From: Dyella_A sp050749815
GTDB lineage: Bacteria; Pseudomonadota; Gammaproteobacteria; Xanthomonadales; Rhodanobacteraceae
NCBI RefSeq assembly: GCF_050749815.1
Contig: NZ_CP192735.1
Span: 1,984,001-2,048,000, forward strand
DNA length: 64,000 nucleotides
Reading direction: 5' to 3'
A program made the position numbers and the translations under genes. Shown here one piece after another: positions 9,232 through 17,735 of the stretch. Positions within the stretch are counted from its first letter, which is position 1. Each line of letters begins with the position of its first letter. Below the pieces are notes generated by a model that had not been told where the DNA came from, did no database searches, and was given only the letters and a program-made list of their open reading frames with translations.

Positions 9232-9891
9232 ATGCCCCGCCTGCTGATCGCCGACGACCACCCGCTGTTCCGCGCCGCCCTGCGCCAGGCGGCCGCCGCC
9301 AGCGTGGAGGACTGCACCGTGCTGGAGGCGGCCGACCTGCATACCGCGCTGGAACGCCTGCGCGTGGACGCCGACATCGACCTGGTGCTGCTCGACCTGC
9401 ACATGCCCGGCAGCCAGGGGCTGTCCGGCCTGGCCGCGCTGCGCGGCCAGCATCCAGGGGTGGCCGTGCTGGTGGTGTCCGCGCACGACGAGCCGCGGGT
9501 GATCCGCCGCGTGCTCGATCACGGCGCATCCGGCTTCATCCCCAAGAGCGCCAGCCCGGCCGAAATCGGCGAGGCGATCCGCGCCGTGCTCGACTGCCGG
9601 CGCTGGCTGCCGCCGGCGCTCGCGGCCGCCGTCGCCGCCCTGCCCGCCGACCCGGCCGATGCCGACCTCGCCGGACGGCTGGCCCGCCTCACCGAGCAGC
9701 AGTACCGCGTGCTCGCCCTGCTCGCCGACGGCCTGCTCAACAAGCAGATCGCCGATCGCCTGGCGATCCAGGAACGCACGGTGAAGGCGCATGTCACCGC
9801 GATCTTCGAGAAGCTCGGCGTGCGCAACCGCACCCAGGCCAGCGGCGTGCTGAAGGCGCTGGAGCTGGGCGAGCCCGCACGGGTCCTTTGA
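9232..9891 (+). CDS. NarL/FixJ-type response regulator with LuxR HTH
   Basis: 219 aa. Receiver domain at 1-120: acidic pair in IADDHP, phospho-acceptor Asp55 in LLDLHMPG, conserved Ser in VVSAHDE, Lys105 in IPKSAS. LuxR/GerE helix-turn-helix at about 150-205 (LTEQQYRVLALLADGLLNKQIA, then RTVKAHVTAIFEKLGVRNRTQA). No adjacent histidine kinase, so it is an orphan here. The hybrid kinase at 14396-17719 is a candidate partner because CbrA/ErcS-type kinases elsewhere work with such regulators, but this is only inference. Divergent from the oligomer hydrolase gene, 111 bases apart. Confidence 0.9.
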   Translation: MPRLLIADDHPLFRAALRQAAAASVEDCTVLEAADLHTALERLRVDADIDLVLLDLHMPGSQGLSGLAALRGQHPGVAVLVVSAHDEPRVIRRVLDHGASGFIPKSASPAEIGEAIRAVLDCRRWLPPALAAAVAALPADPADADLAGRLARLTEQQYRVLALLADGLLNKQIADRLAIQERTVKAHVTAIFEKLGVRNRTQASGVLKALELGEPARVL

Positions 9892-9925
9892 TCCCGCTTC
9901 CAGATTCCCCGCCACGGAGATTCCC

Positions 9926-10498
9926 ATGACCGACGCCGCCCGCGCCGACACCGCCCTGCTGCTGATGGACCTGCAGCCGGGCATCCTCGCCAACTATCCC
10001 GATCCCGCTTTCCTCCCGCGCATCGGCCGCGCGCTGGCCGCCGCCCGCGCCATGCAGCTGCCGGTGATCTGGGTGCGCGTGGCGTTCCGCGACGGCTACC
10101 CGGAAGTGGCCGGCGACAACCGCATCTTCGCCGGCATCCGCACCAGCGGCCGCCTGCTCGAAACCCATCCGGACACCCGCATCCACCCGGACCTCGACGT
10201 GCAGTCGCACGACGTGCTGGTGACCAAGCGCCGCATCGGTGCCTTCGCCGGCAGCGACCTGGACGTGGTGCTGCGTGCCGCGGGCGTGCGCCACCTGGTG
10301 CTGGCCGGCGTATCGACCAGCGGCGTGGTGCTGTCGACGGTGCGCCTGGCGGCCGATCTCGACTATCGCCTCACCGTGCTCGCCGACGGCTGCCTCGACG
10401 GCGACCCGGACGTGCATCGCGTGCTGGTGGAAAAAGTGTTCCCGCGCCAGGCGACCGTGCGCACCATCGATGACTGGGCAGCCGCCGCCAGCCATTGA
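9926..10498 (+). CDS. isochorismatase-fold hydrolase lacking the cysteine nucleophile
   Basis: 190 aa, SD CGGAG about 9 bases upstream. Asp15 in LLLMDLQPG and Lys101 in VTKRRIGAF match two of the three catalytic positions of cysteine hydrolases such as nicotinamidase. The third motif reads AGVSTSGVVLST, with Gly133 where the nucleophilic Cys belongs. Loss of Cys is known in true isochorismatases (PhzD, EntB), which hydrolyse a vinyl ether by acid catalysis. An amidase role is therefore unlikely. Substrate unknown. Tandem after the response regulator gene with a 34-base gap. Confidence 0.82.
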   Translation: MTDAARADTALLLMDLQPGILANYPDPAFLPRIGRALAAARAMQLPVIWVRVAFRDGYPEVAGDNRIFAGIRTSGRLLETHPDTRIHPDLDVQSHDVLVTKRRIGAFAGSDLDVVLRAAGVRHLVLAGVSTSGVVLSTVRLAADLDYRLTVLADGCLDGDPDVHRVLVEKVFPRQATVRTIDDWAAAASH

Positions 10499-10507
10499 AG
10501 CGGCGAA

Positions 10508-10535
10508 CGATCGTCCGGACTTTTCCGGACGATCG
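10508..10535. terminator. bidirectional hairpin between convergent genes
   Basis: CGATCGTCCGGA / TCCGGACGATCG, 12-bp perfect stem around a CTTT loop, 10 bases after the isochorismatase-fold stop and 24 bases from the end of the convergent SDR. Confidence 0.6.
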
Positions 10536-10558
10536 CTCCACCGAGTCGGCGCCAATTT

Positions 10559-11293
10559 TCAGAGCAGGTGCAGACCGCCGTCGCAGGCCAGCACGGTGCC
10601 GGTGGTGAAACCATTGCCGATCAGGAAAGCGACCGCCTGGGCGACATCGTCGGCCTGGCCCACGCGCCCCACCGGCAGGCTCGCTGCGTGCTGCGCGAAG
10701 AAATCCCGCTTGCCCTGCTCACCCATCGCGTTCCACCACGGCGTGTCGACCACGCCCGGAGAGACGGCGTTGACCCGCATCGGCGCCAGCTCGTGCGCCA
10801 GTATCGGCACCATCGCCTCGATCGCCGCGTTGATCGCCGCCAGCCCGGCCGTACCGGGATTGGCAATACGCGCCGAGATCGAACTGATGAAGGTGAGACT
10901 GCCGCCCGCATGCAAGGCCGGCAGCGCGGCCTGCGCCGCCTCCGCATGCGGCCAGAACTTCGCGGCGAACCCCCGCCGCAGCGCGGCGAGATCCAGTTCG
11001 CGGAAAGCGCCGGCACCCTCGCCGCCGCTCAACGCGATCACCACATGGTCGACTACGCCGCAGCCTGCGAAGAAGACATCCAGCGCCGCGCGGTCGGCGG
11101 CATCGAAGGCCACACCGGACACCTCGCCCTGCAGCGGCTCCAGCGCGCGATGCAGCTTCGCCTCGTCGCGCCCCGTCGCCACCACCGCATAGCCCATGCC
11201 GGCCAGCCGAGCCGCCGTGGCAAGCCCCATGCCGGACGAACCACCCAACACCACCACCTTGCCCATGCCGGTATTCACGACCGTCGTCTCCAT
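10559..11293 (-). CDS. SDR-family protein with altered catalytic residues
   Basis: 244 aa if started at the ATG at 11293; starts at 11266 and up to 11347 are also possible and none has a good SD. Rossmann motif VVLGGSSGMGLATAARL and C-terminal FTTGTVLACDGG are clear SDR marks. The catalytic segment has Ser (FISSISA), but the following YxxxK is replaced: GLAAINAA aligns Leu and Asn where Tyr and Lys are expected. Dehydrogenase activity by the usual mechanism is doubtful. Divergent from a LysR regulator with a palindrome between them, so probably its target. Confidence 0.78.
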   Translation of the reverse strand: METTVVNTGMGKVVVLGGSSGMGLATAARLAGMGYAVVATGRDEAKLHRALEPLQGEVSGVAFDAADRAALDVFFAGCGVVDHVVIALSGGEGAGAFRELDLAALRRGFAAKFWPHAEAAQAALPALHAGGSLTFISSISARIANPGTAGLAAINAAIEAMVPILAHELAPMRVNAVSPGVVDTPWWNAMGEQGKRDFFAQHAASLPVGRVGQADDVAQAVAFLIGNGFTTGTVLACDGGLHLL

Positions 11294-11342
11294 CGATGCC
11301 GCACGTGCGGCCTGCGAAGACATCGTGCATGCTGGCTCGGTC

Positions 11343-11363
11343 ATCACTCAAATCGTTTGTGAT
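11343..11363. promoter_or_regulatory. candidate LysR operator between SDR and LysR genes
   Basis: Imperfect dyad ATCAC-T-CAAA / TTTGTGAT ending two bases before the LysR ATG. LysR regulators bind T-N11-A dyads in the shared promoter of divergent targets, as here. Being this close to the start codon it would repress its own gene. Confidence 0.5.
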
Positions 11364-11364
11364 C

Positions 11365-12351
11365 ATGGCAAACATCATCGAACGTGATCTTCGCCGGCTC
11401 GATCTGAATCTGCTGCTGGTCTTTCACGCGCTGATGCAGGAGCGCCACGTCACCCGCGCCGCGGCGCGCCTGTTTCTCGGGCAGCCGGCGGTGAGCGGCG
11501 CGCTCAAGCGCCTGCGCACAGCCTTCGGCGATGAGTTGTTCGTGCGCGGACAAGCCGGCATGGAACCTACCCCGCGCGCGCTGGAACTGGCCGCACCGAT
11601 CGACGCCCTGCTGTCGGGCCTGCACCAGGCGATGAGCGCCGGTCGTCCGTTCGACGCGGCGCAGTCGACGCGCCGCTACCGCATCGGCGTGAGCGAGGCG
11701 GTCGGCGTGGCGCTGTTCCCGCGTCTGCTGCTGCAGCTCTCGCGGCAGGCACCCGGTATCACGCTGGCAACGCTGGACACCGACCGGCATCGCGCGGCAG
11801 GCATGCTGGAGCGCGGCGAGATCGAACTCGCTCTGGGCATGTTCGGCGACCTGCCGGCCTGGCTGCGACGCCGGGACCTGTTCGACTGGCGCTTCGTCTG
11901 CCTGTATCACCCGCGCCGCATCCAGCCACGACGCGAACGGCTGAGCCTGCGCGAGTTCCTCGCCCATCCGCATCTGCTGACGTCGTTCGACGGAGAGCTG
12001 CATGGCTTCGTCGACGAGCAGCTGGAAGCGCTCGGGCACCGGCGCCGGGTGATCTTCGGCAATCCGCACTTCGCCACCAACCCGTTCATCGCGCGCGAGA
12101 ACCCGGTGCTGGTGACCGTACCCGACTACGTCGCCAGAGCATGGAGTGGCAGCCTCGGCCTGCGGGTCAGCCTGCTGCCGTTCGAGACGCCGGTGCATCG
12201 GGTCGGTGCGCTCTGGAAAGCCGCCCACGATGGCGATGCGGGACTGCGCTGGCTGATCGACCTGATCGCGGACACCGCCAGCGGCCAGGGATCGCCCGCG
12301 CCGGCCCGATGGTCACCGCCCGCGACGCGCGCACGCCGTCGCCGCGTGTAA
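11365..12351 (+). CDS. LysR-family transcriptional regulator
   Basis: 328 aa. ATG at 11365 gives the family N-terminus. HTH at about 8-65 (LDLNLLLVFHALMQERHVTRAA, then FLGQPAVSGALKRLRTAFGDELFVR) and the linker helix GMEPTPRALEL are canonical. The effector domain (about 95-300) is of the PBP2 type seen in NodD/LinR-like regulators (RYRIGVSEAVG). The ligand cannot be inferred. The Arg/Pro-rich C-terminal tail is probably disordered. Transcribed away from the SDR gene at 10559-11293. Confidence 0.92.
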   Translation: MANIIERDLRRLDLNLLLVFHALMQERHVTRAAARLFLGQPAVSGALKRLRTAFGDELFVRGQAGMEPTPRALELAAPIDALLSGLHQAMSAGRPFDAAQSTRRYRIGVSEAVGVALFPRLLLQLSRQAPGITLATLDTDRHRAAGMLERGEIELALGMFGDLPAWLRRRDLFDWRFVCLYHPRRIQPRRERLSLREFLAHPHLLTSFDGELHGFVDEQLEALGHRRRVIFGNPHFATNPFIARENPVLVTVPDYVARAWSGSLGLRVSLLPFETPVHRVGALWKAAHDGDAGLRWLIDLIADTASGQGSPAPARWSPPATRARRRRV

Positions 12352-12468
12352 GCAGATGTTGCTGCCGGCCGCCCGGCACACACTCGCTCACATTTGCGCC
12401 GAAGCGGAAACACCTGCGGGTGACATCGCTGCCTACGATCCGGCTTCACCTTACACGGAGAATCCGGC

Positions 12469-12765
12469 ATGCAAGCACGCTCCTCCCACCTCGCCGCGAC
12501 GCTCGCGGTCGCTGTCGCACTGTCCACACTGGGGCTGGGCGGCTGCGCGGGGAGCGACTCGCGCAACCAGAAGATCGCCGAGAAGGCCAGGGACCGGTTC
12601 GCCGCTGCCGATACCAACCACGACGGTCAGCTCAGCCAGGACGAAGCGAGCCAGGGCATGCCGCGCCTGGCCACGCACTTCGCCGAGATCGATACCGACA
12701 ACAACGGCCAGCTTTCCACCGCCGAAATCGTCGCCTACATCCAGCAGCGCCGCGGCTCGCGCTGA
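12469..12765 (+). CDS. EF-hand calcium-binding lipoprotein
   Basis: 98 aa. Lipoprotein signal with LGGC, modified Cys26. Two EF-hand loops, DTNHDGQLSQDE at 48-59 and DTDNNGQLSTAE at 75-86, each with Asp/Asn ligands and a terminal Glu. Small periplasmic EF-hand lipoproteins are frequent in this bacterial group; their role is unknown. CGGAG precedes the ATG. Confidence 0.85.
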   Translation: MQARSSHLAATLAVAVALSTLGLGGCAGSDSRNQKIAEKARDRFAAADTNHDGQLSQDEASQGMPRLATHFAEIDTDNNGQLSTAEIVAYIQQRRGSR

Positions 12766-12775
12766 GGTCGCCGCG

Positions 12776-13258
12776 ATGACTCCCGCCTTGGCGGTCTGTG
12801 CGGAGCTCAAGGATGAGCCCGCGCCCCCACCGAACCGCTCGATGCCTGCCTGCACGGTGATCCCGGTGCTGCTTTACCCTGACCTGCGCGCGGCGGTGGC
12901 CTGGCTGGGCGCGGCGTTCGGGTTCGACGAGCGTCTGCGCATCGGTGATCACCGCGCCCAGCTGTGCTTCGGCAGAGCCTGCATCGTGGTGGCGCAGAGC
13001 GACCCGCCCTACCCGCTCGGCGTCAACAGCACGCACGCGACGATGGTGCGCGTAGCCAACCTGGCCACGCATTTCCGTCGCGCGACGGCGGCCGGTGCGC
13101 GCATCGCCAGCGCCCCGACCGACTACGTTTTCGGTGAGCGCCAATACACCGCGGTGGATCTCGGCGGACACGTATGGACCTTCTCGCAGACCATCGCAGA
13201 CTGCGATCCGGCCGCGTGGGGCGGCGAGCTGATCGACGCGGCAGCGGATGCGCCATGA
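12776..13258 (+). CDS. VOC-superfamily (glyoxalase/bleomycin-resistance fold) protein
   Basis: 160 aa from the ATG at 12776, chosen because GAGG lies 9-12 bases upstream. A start at 12842 (138 aa) fits the family N-terminus equally well. VIPVLLYPDLRAAVAWLGAAFGF is the typical opening beta-alpha unit; ATMVRVANLATHFRRATAAGARI and YTAVDLGGHVWTFSQ complete the paired beta-alpha-beta-beta-beta modules. No conserved metal triad can be assigned by eye, so the reaction is unknown. Its stop overlaps the next start as ATGA, implying translational coupling. Confidence 0.8.
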   Translation: MTPALAVCAELKDEPAPPPNRSMPACTVIPVLLYPDLRAAVAWLGAAFGFDERLRIGDHRAQLCFGRACIVVAQSDPPYPLGVNSTHATMVRVANLATHFRRATAAGARIASAPTDYVFGERQYTAVDLGGHVWTFSQTIADCDPAAWGGELIDAAADAP

Positions 13259-14382
13259 CGAGCCGCGCCATGCGTGCCAGGGGCCGGCTGCTGCTGGCTG
13301 TCGGGATACTGCTCGGGTTGTCTGGCTGCGTGGCGTTGCTGGTCCGCGGTGGCAAGCGCCTGTACCGGGCCACCACGGCACCTGCCGTCGCCAGCCAGGG
13401 GCCGGTCGCGATTCCCACCACGGTGCGCAAGCAGCTCGAGCAGGCCGTGCAATCCGGCGCGCCGGGGCTGACCGCGATCGTGATGCGCCAGGGCCGGTTG
13501 TTGTTCCGCCTCGACCTCGGGAAGATCGCACCCGACGCGGAGCTGCCGGTGGCGTCCGCATCCAAATGGATGACCGCAGCGCTGGTGATGAGCGTGGTGG
13601 ACGATGGCCGCCTCGCGCTCGATGCGCCTGTTTCGCGCTACCTGCCGGATTTCACCGGCGCCGCCAGCCGCATCACCCTGCGCCAGCTGCTGGCGCAGAC
13701 CTCCGGCACCGGCAGCCTGCGCGACGGCCTGGACATCCGCCAGGATCCGCAAATGACCCTGGCCGAATCCGCCGCCGAGGTCGCCCGTCGTCCGCTGCAG
13801 GATCCACCCGGCACCGTGTTCCGCTATGGCGGACCGGGCTTCCAGGTGGCGGGCGCGGCGGTGGAAGCGGTCACCGGCGAGCGCTGGGCCACACTGTTTG
13901 ACGAACGCATCGCGCGTCCGCTGGGCATGCATCACACCTGCTGGGAACACCTGCCCGCGCATGGCGTATCGCCCCAGCAGACGCGCAACCCGCTGCTGCA
14001 GGGCGGCGTGGTGACCACGGCGGACGACTACATGCGCTTCCTCACCATGCTGGCGCAGCACGGCCGCTACGGTGGCCGGCAGGTCCTGTCGGTGCAGGCG
14101 GTCGATGCGATGGAAAAGGTGCAGACGCTGGGCAAGCCGATGGCGTATCGCCCACCCGGCGCGCGCGACCGGGCCGCGCAGTATGCGCTGGGCAACTGGT
14201 GCGAGCGCTGGACCGAGGCCGGCGACTGCACCCTGGTCTCCAGCCCCGGCGCCTTCGGCACGTTCCCGTGGATCGACCGCACCAGCGGCGTCTACGGGGT
14301 GTTCTTCGTGAACAGCCGCCTGCTCAGGGTGGCGGCGTATTTCTACAAGGCCCGCGACGCCATCCTCTCGCAGCCCGAGTGA
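13255..14382 (+). CDS. serine hydrolase of the class C beta-lactamase/esterase family, lipoprotein
   Basis: 375 aa. The start overlaps the VOC stop. N-terminal signal with LSGC, lipid-modified Cys25. Ser101-x-x-Lys104 in VASASKWMTAAL is the active-site tetrad of serine beta-lactamase-like proteins; RYGGPGFQVAG is at the tyrosine motif (YGG rather than YxN). Family members include EstB-type esterases and D-peptidases, so resistance should not be assumed. SSPGAFGTFPWIDR near the C-terminus matches the family KTG-like strand only weakly. Confidence 0.85.
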   Translation: MTSRAMRARGRLLLAVGILLGLSGCVALLVRGGKRLYRATTAPAVASQGPVAIPTTVRKQLEQAVQSGAPGLTAIVMRQGRLLFRLDLGKIAPDAELPVASASKWMTAALVMSVVDDGRLALDAPVSRYLPDFTGAASRITLRQLLAQTSGTGSLRDGLDIRQDPQMTLAESAAEVARRPLQDPPGTVFRYGGPGFQVAGAAVEAVTGERWATLFDERIARPLGMHHTCWEHLPAHGVSPQQTRNPLLQGGVVTTADDYMRFLTMLAQHGRYGGRQVLSVQAVDAMEKVQTLGKPMAYRPPGARDRAAQYALGNWCERWTEAGDCTLVSSPGAFGTFPWIDRTSGVYGVFFVNSRLLRVAAYFYKARDAILSQPE

Positions 14383-14395
14383 TGCCCCGGGCACC

Positions 14396-17300
14396 TCAGC
14401 TCGCTGCGACCACGCCCTTGGCCGCCCGCTGCAGCACCTGGCGCAGCGCCAGCGGCTTGAGCGGCTTGTAGAGCACGCCCACACCGAGATCGAGCAGGCG
14501 CTGGCGCAGCTCGCCGTCGCGGTCGGCGGTGACGATCACGGCACTGACCGGCCCATGGCGGGCTTGCAGCTGATCGAGCACCTCGAGCCCGGTACGACCG
14601 CCGTCAAGGTGGAAATCGAGGATGTGGATATCCGCTGGCCACGGCGCGGCAAGGGCCTGCTCCAGGTTGCGCGCGGCGTGAACTTCCCAGCCCCAGCCCG
14701 CAAGCAGGTGGCTGAGCGCGGCCAGCGCAGCCGGTTCGTTGTCCACCACCACGGCGCGACCGGCCGGCAGAGACTGCAGCGCGACGGCAACCTCCGGCTG
14801 CAACCGGGGTGGCACGACGATCGGCACGTCCAGATGGAACACGCTGCCGCGTCCCGGCGTGGAACGCAGGCCCAGCGGATGATCGAGCAGCGCCGCCATG
14901 CGCTGGGCGATCGACAGGCCCAGGCCCAGCCCCTGCCCGCCCGCCGCGCTGCCGCGGCGGAACTCCTGGAAGATCAGCTGCTGCTCCTGCGGCGCGATGC
15001 CGGGCCCGGTGTCCCACACCTCCACCCGCAGCGCGTCGCCGCGGCGGCGCACGCCCAGCAGCACGCGGCCGCACTCGGCGTAGCGCAGCGCATTGGAGAG
15101 AAAGTTCTGCAGCACCCGGCGCAGCAGCTGCGGATCGGTGCGCACCCATGCGGTCGTGGCGACCACGTCGAAGCGCACGCCGCGGTCGCGCGCGATCGCG
15201 CGGAACTCGGCAGCGAGCGGATCGAGCACCTCGGCCAGCGCCACCGCGCGCGGCTGCGGGTGCAACCGGCCGCCCTCCAGCCGGGCGATGTCGAGCAGGC
15301 CCGCGAGCAGGCCCTCGGTGGCCGACAGCGCGCCGTTGAGGTGCTGCGCGGTGGCCGCATCGGCGCCGCGCTCGGTGAGCGCGTGGGCGAACAGCTGCGC
15401 GGCGTGCAGCGGCTGCATCAGGTCGTGACTGACCGCGGCGAGGAAGCGGCTCTTCGCCTCGTTGGCGCGCTGCGCCTCGCTGGAGGCGGCGGCCAGCGCG
15501 CGGGTGCGCTCCTCCACGCGCTGCTCCAGCGTTTCGTTGATGCGCTTGAGCGCGGCCTCCGCCTGGCGGAACGCGGTGACGTCGGTGAAGGTGGCCACGA
15601 AGCCGCCCCCCGGCATCGGGTTGCCGCGGATCTCCACCACCGTGCCGTCCGGAAACTGCCGCTCGGACAGATGCCGGGTGCCCGAGCGCATGTGCTGCAG
15701 CCGACGATGCACGCGCGCCTCGCGCGTGTCCTCGTCGAACACCTCGCCGACGATGCCCAGCGTCACCGCGTAGCGTGTGAGGTCGGCCACCGGCCGACCC
15801 ACCTGCAGCAGCTCGGCCGGGTAATCGAACAGGCTGGCGTAGCGACTGTTCCACGCCACCAGCCTCAGCTCGGCATCGACCACGCAGATGCCCTGGCTCA
15901 TGTTCTCCAGCGCAGCCTCGAGCACGCGCTGGTTGAAGCGCAGGTCCTGCGCCGCCTCGCCGACGATGGCGGCGACGGTATCGAGATCGCCACGCCCCTG
16001 CCGATGCACCACTTCCAGCAGCAATCGCGCGGAGGCCGCACCGATCACTGCCGCCAGTTCGTGCTCCACCTCCGCCATGCGCGTGGCGCCGGCCAGCCCG
16101 TGCGCGGGCGCGTGGGCGAACAGGTGCTCGACGCGCTCCGGCGGCAGGAAGCGCACCGCCAGCGCGCGCAGTTCCGCCACGCCCACATCACCCACACCCG
16201 CGGCGCCGGTGGCCTGGCCGTAGCGCGTGCCGGCCACCCAGGCGATCACCGCCACGTTCACCGCGAGGCTCAGCACCACCGCGCGACCGAGCCGGCTCCA
16301 TTCGCCCAGGCCGAGCAGGCGGTCCGGTGCCAGCCAGTCCTGTCCCAGCGGGCCGGCCAGCAGCCACGCCGGTGCCTCCGGCAGCACCACCGGCAACAGG
16401 ATGTAGAACCACACCAGCGTGCCTGCAGCGAGTCCGGCCGCCACCGCGCGCGGCCCCCGCTGCGGCTTGTACATCGCCACCAGCAGCGCCGGCGCGAGCC
16501 CGGCCAGTGCGGAGAACGAGATCGCGCCGATGTCGGCCAGCGCGTCGTTGCGCGCCAGCACGCGGCTGTAACCCCACGCCAGCAGGATCACGATGAGGAT
16601 CGCCACGCGCCGCTGGCTGATCACCTCGCCGCGCAGGTCGCCGCGCTCGTCGCGCCCCCAACCCGCACGCACGCGCAGCGGCGCGATGAAGTGGTTCACC
16701 ACCATCAGGCTCAGCGCGAGCGTGGCCACCACCACCATGCTGGTGGCCGCACTCAGGCCACCGAGGAACGCCACCAGCGCCAGGCCGTGTCGTTCCTGCG
16801 CCATCGGCAGCGCCAGCACGTACAGGTCCGACGGCACGCCGCTCGGCCCCAGCCACGCGTCGCCCAGCCGCGCCAGCGGCAGGATCGGCAGCGAGATCAG
16901 CAGCATGTACAGCGGAAACAGCCAGCGCGCGGTGCGCACGTGGCGCTCGTCGCGGCACTCCACCACGCCGGCGTGGAACTGGTGCGGCAGGGTGAACATG
17001 GCCAGCGCGCCGAGCAGGATCAGCGCCGGAAAGCCGCGACTTTCGTGCGGCACCGGCAACGCCGGCGGCAGGTGCGCCGGCAGCGGCGTGAACAGCAGCG
17101 AGCCCAGCGCCAGCATCGCGCCCAGCTTGAACAGCGACTCGAACGCCATCGCCAGCACCAGCCCGCGATTGTGCGCGGTGGACGAGGCGCGCCGCGTACC
17201 GAACAGCATCGCGAACAGCGCCATCAGCAGCGCCACGTAGAGCGCCGAGTCCTGCCACGGCTCGGATTCGGCAAGCTGCCCGCGGTTGAGCATGGCGTAA

Positions 17301-17719
17301 CTCATCGCCACCGCCTTCAGCTGCAGCGCGATGTACGGCACGATGCCGATGATGATCACCGCGGTCACCAGCGCCGCCAGCCCCGCATGGCGGCCGAGCC
17401 GCACCGAGACGAGATCCGCAATGGAACCCGCGTTGTACTCGCGCGCCAGCTGCACCAGTCGGCGCAGCACGGTCACCGCCAGCAGGTACATCGCGATCGC
17501 ACCGACGAACGTGGGCGGCAGCCACCAGCCCGAGCGACTGGCCTGCGTCACCGTGCCGTAGAACGTCCACGACGTGCAGTGGATCGCCAGCGACAGCGCA
17601 TAGACGATCGCCCAGCGCTTCTCGAACAACTGCGGCCGCCGCTCGCCCAGCAGCGCCACGCCGAACAGCAGGCCGAGCCAGAGCAGCGCGGCGGCGGCGA
17701 TCAGGGGCGTGCTCAGCAT
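14396..17719 (-). CDS. hybrid sensor histidine kinase with SLC5-like transmembrane domain (CbrA/NahK type)
   Basis: 1107 aa from the ATG at 17719. Residues 1 to about 510 hold roughly 12-13 membrane segments of sodium:solute-symporter type (YNAGSIADLVSVRLGRHAG). A PAS domain follows (ENMSQGICVVDAELRLVAWN), then a coiled coil and HisKA with phospho-His in AAVSHDLMQPLHAAQ. The HATPase region is NFLSNALRYAECG, DTGPGIAP and GLGLGLSIAQRMA. The C-terminal receiver (about 988-1107) has phospho-Asp1035 in ILDFHLDGG and Lys in YKPLKPL. CbrA and NahK relatives sense nutrient state or join biofilm phosphorelays. No cognate regulator is adjacent. It lies convergent with the serine hydrolase gene. Confidence 0.92.
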   Translation of the reverse strand: MLSTPLIAAAALLWLGLLFGVALLGERRPQLFEKRWAIVYALSLAIHCTSWTFYGTVTQASRSGWWLPPTFVGAIAMYLLAVTVLRRLVQLAREYNAGSIADLVSVRLGRHAGLAALVTAVIIIGIVPYIALQLKAVAMSYAMLNRGQLAESEPWQDSALYVALLMALFAMLFGTRRASSTAHNRGLVLAMAFESLFKLGAMLALGSLLFTPLPAHLPPALPVPHESRGFPALILLGALAMFTLPHQFHAGVVECRDERHVRTARWLFPLYMLLISLPILPLARLGDAWLGPSGVPSDLYVLALPMAQERHGLALVAFLGGLSAATSMVVVATLALSLMVVNHFIAPLRVRAGWGRDERGDLRGEVISQRRVAILIVILLAWGYSRVLARNDALADIGAISFSALAGLAPALLVAMYKPQRGPRAVAAGLAAGTLVWFYILLPVVLPEAPAWLLAGPLGQDWLAPDRLLGLGEWSRLGRAVVLSLAVNVAVIAWVAGTRYGQATGAAGVGDVGVAELRALAVRFLPPERVEHLFAHAPAHGLAGATRMAEVEHELAAVIGAASARLLLEVVHRQGRGDLDTVAAIVGEAAQDLRFNQRVLEAALENMSQGICVVDAELRLVAWNSRYASLFDYPAELLQVGRPVADLTRYAVTLGIVGEVFDEDTREARVHRRLQHMRSGTRHLSERQFPDGTVVEIRGNPMPGGGFVATFTDVTAFRQAEAALKRINETLEQRVEERTRALAAASSEAQRANEAKSRFLAAVSHDLMQPLHAAQLFAHALTERGADAATAQHLNGALSATEGLLAGLLDIARLEGGRLHPQPRAVALAEVLDPLAAEFRAIARDRGVRFDVVATTAWVRTDPQLLRRVLQNFLSNALRYAECGRVLLGVRRRGDALRVEVWDTGPGIAPQEQQLIFQEFRRGSAAGGQGLGLGLSIAQRMAALLDHPLGLRSTPGRGSVFHLDVPIVVPPRLQPEVAVALQSLPAGRAVVVDNEPAALAALSHLLAGWGWEVHAARNLEQALAAPWPADIHILDFHLDGGRTGLEVLDQLQARHGPVSAVIVTADRDGELRQRLLDLGVGVLYKPLKPLALRQVLQRAAKGVVAAS

Positions 17720-17735
17720 GGCTTGTGTGCCTGGG

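Noticed and set aside
13255..14382. Calling the serine hydrolase an antibiotic-resistance beta-lactamase
   Set aside because: The SxxK motif is shared with esterases and peptidases; the Tyr motif is YGG and there is no AmpR-like neighbour.
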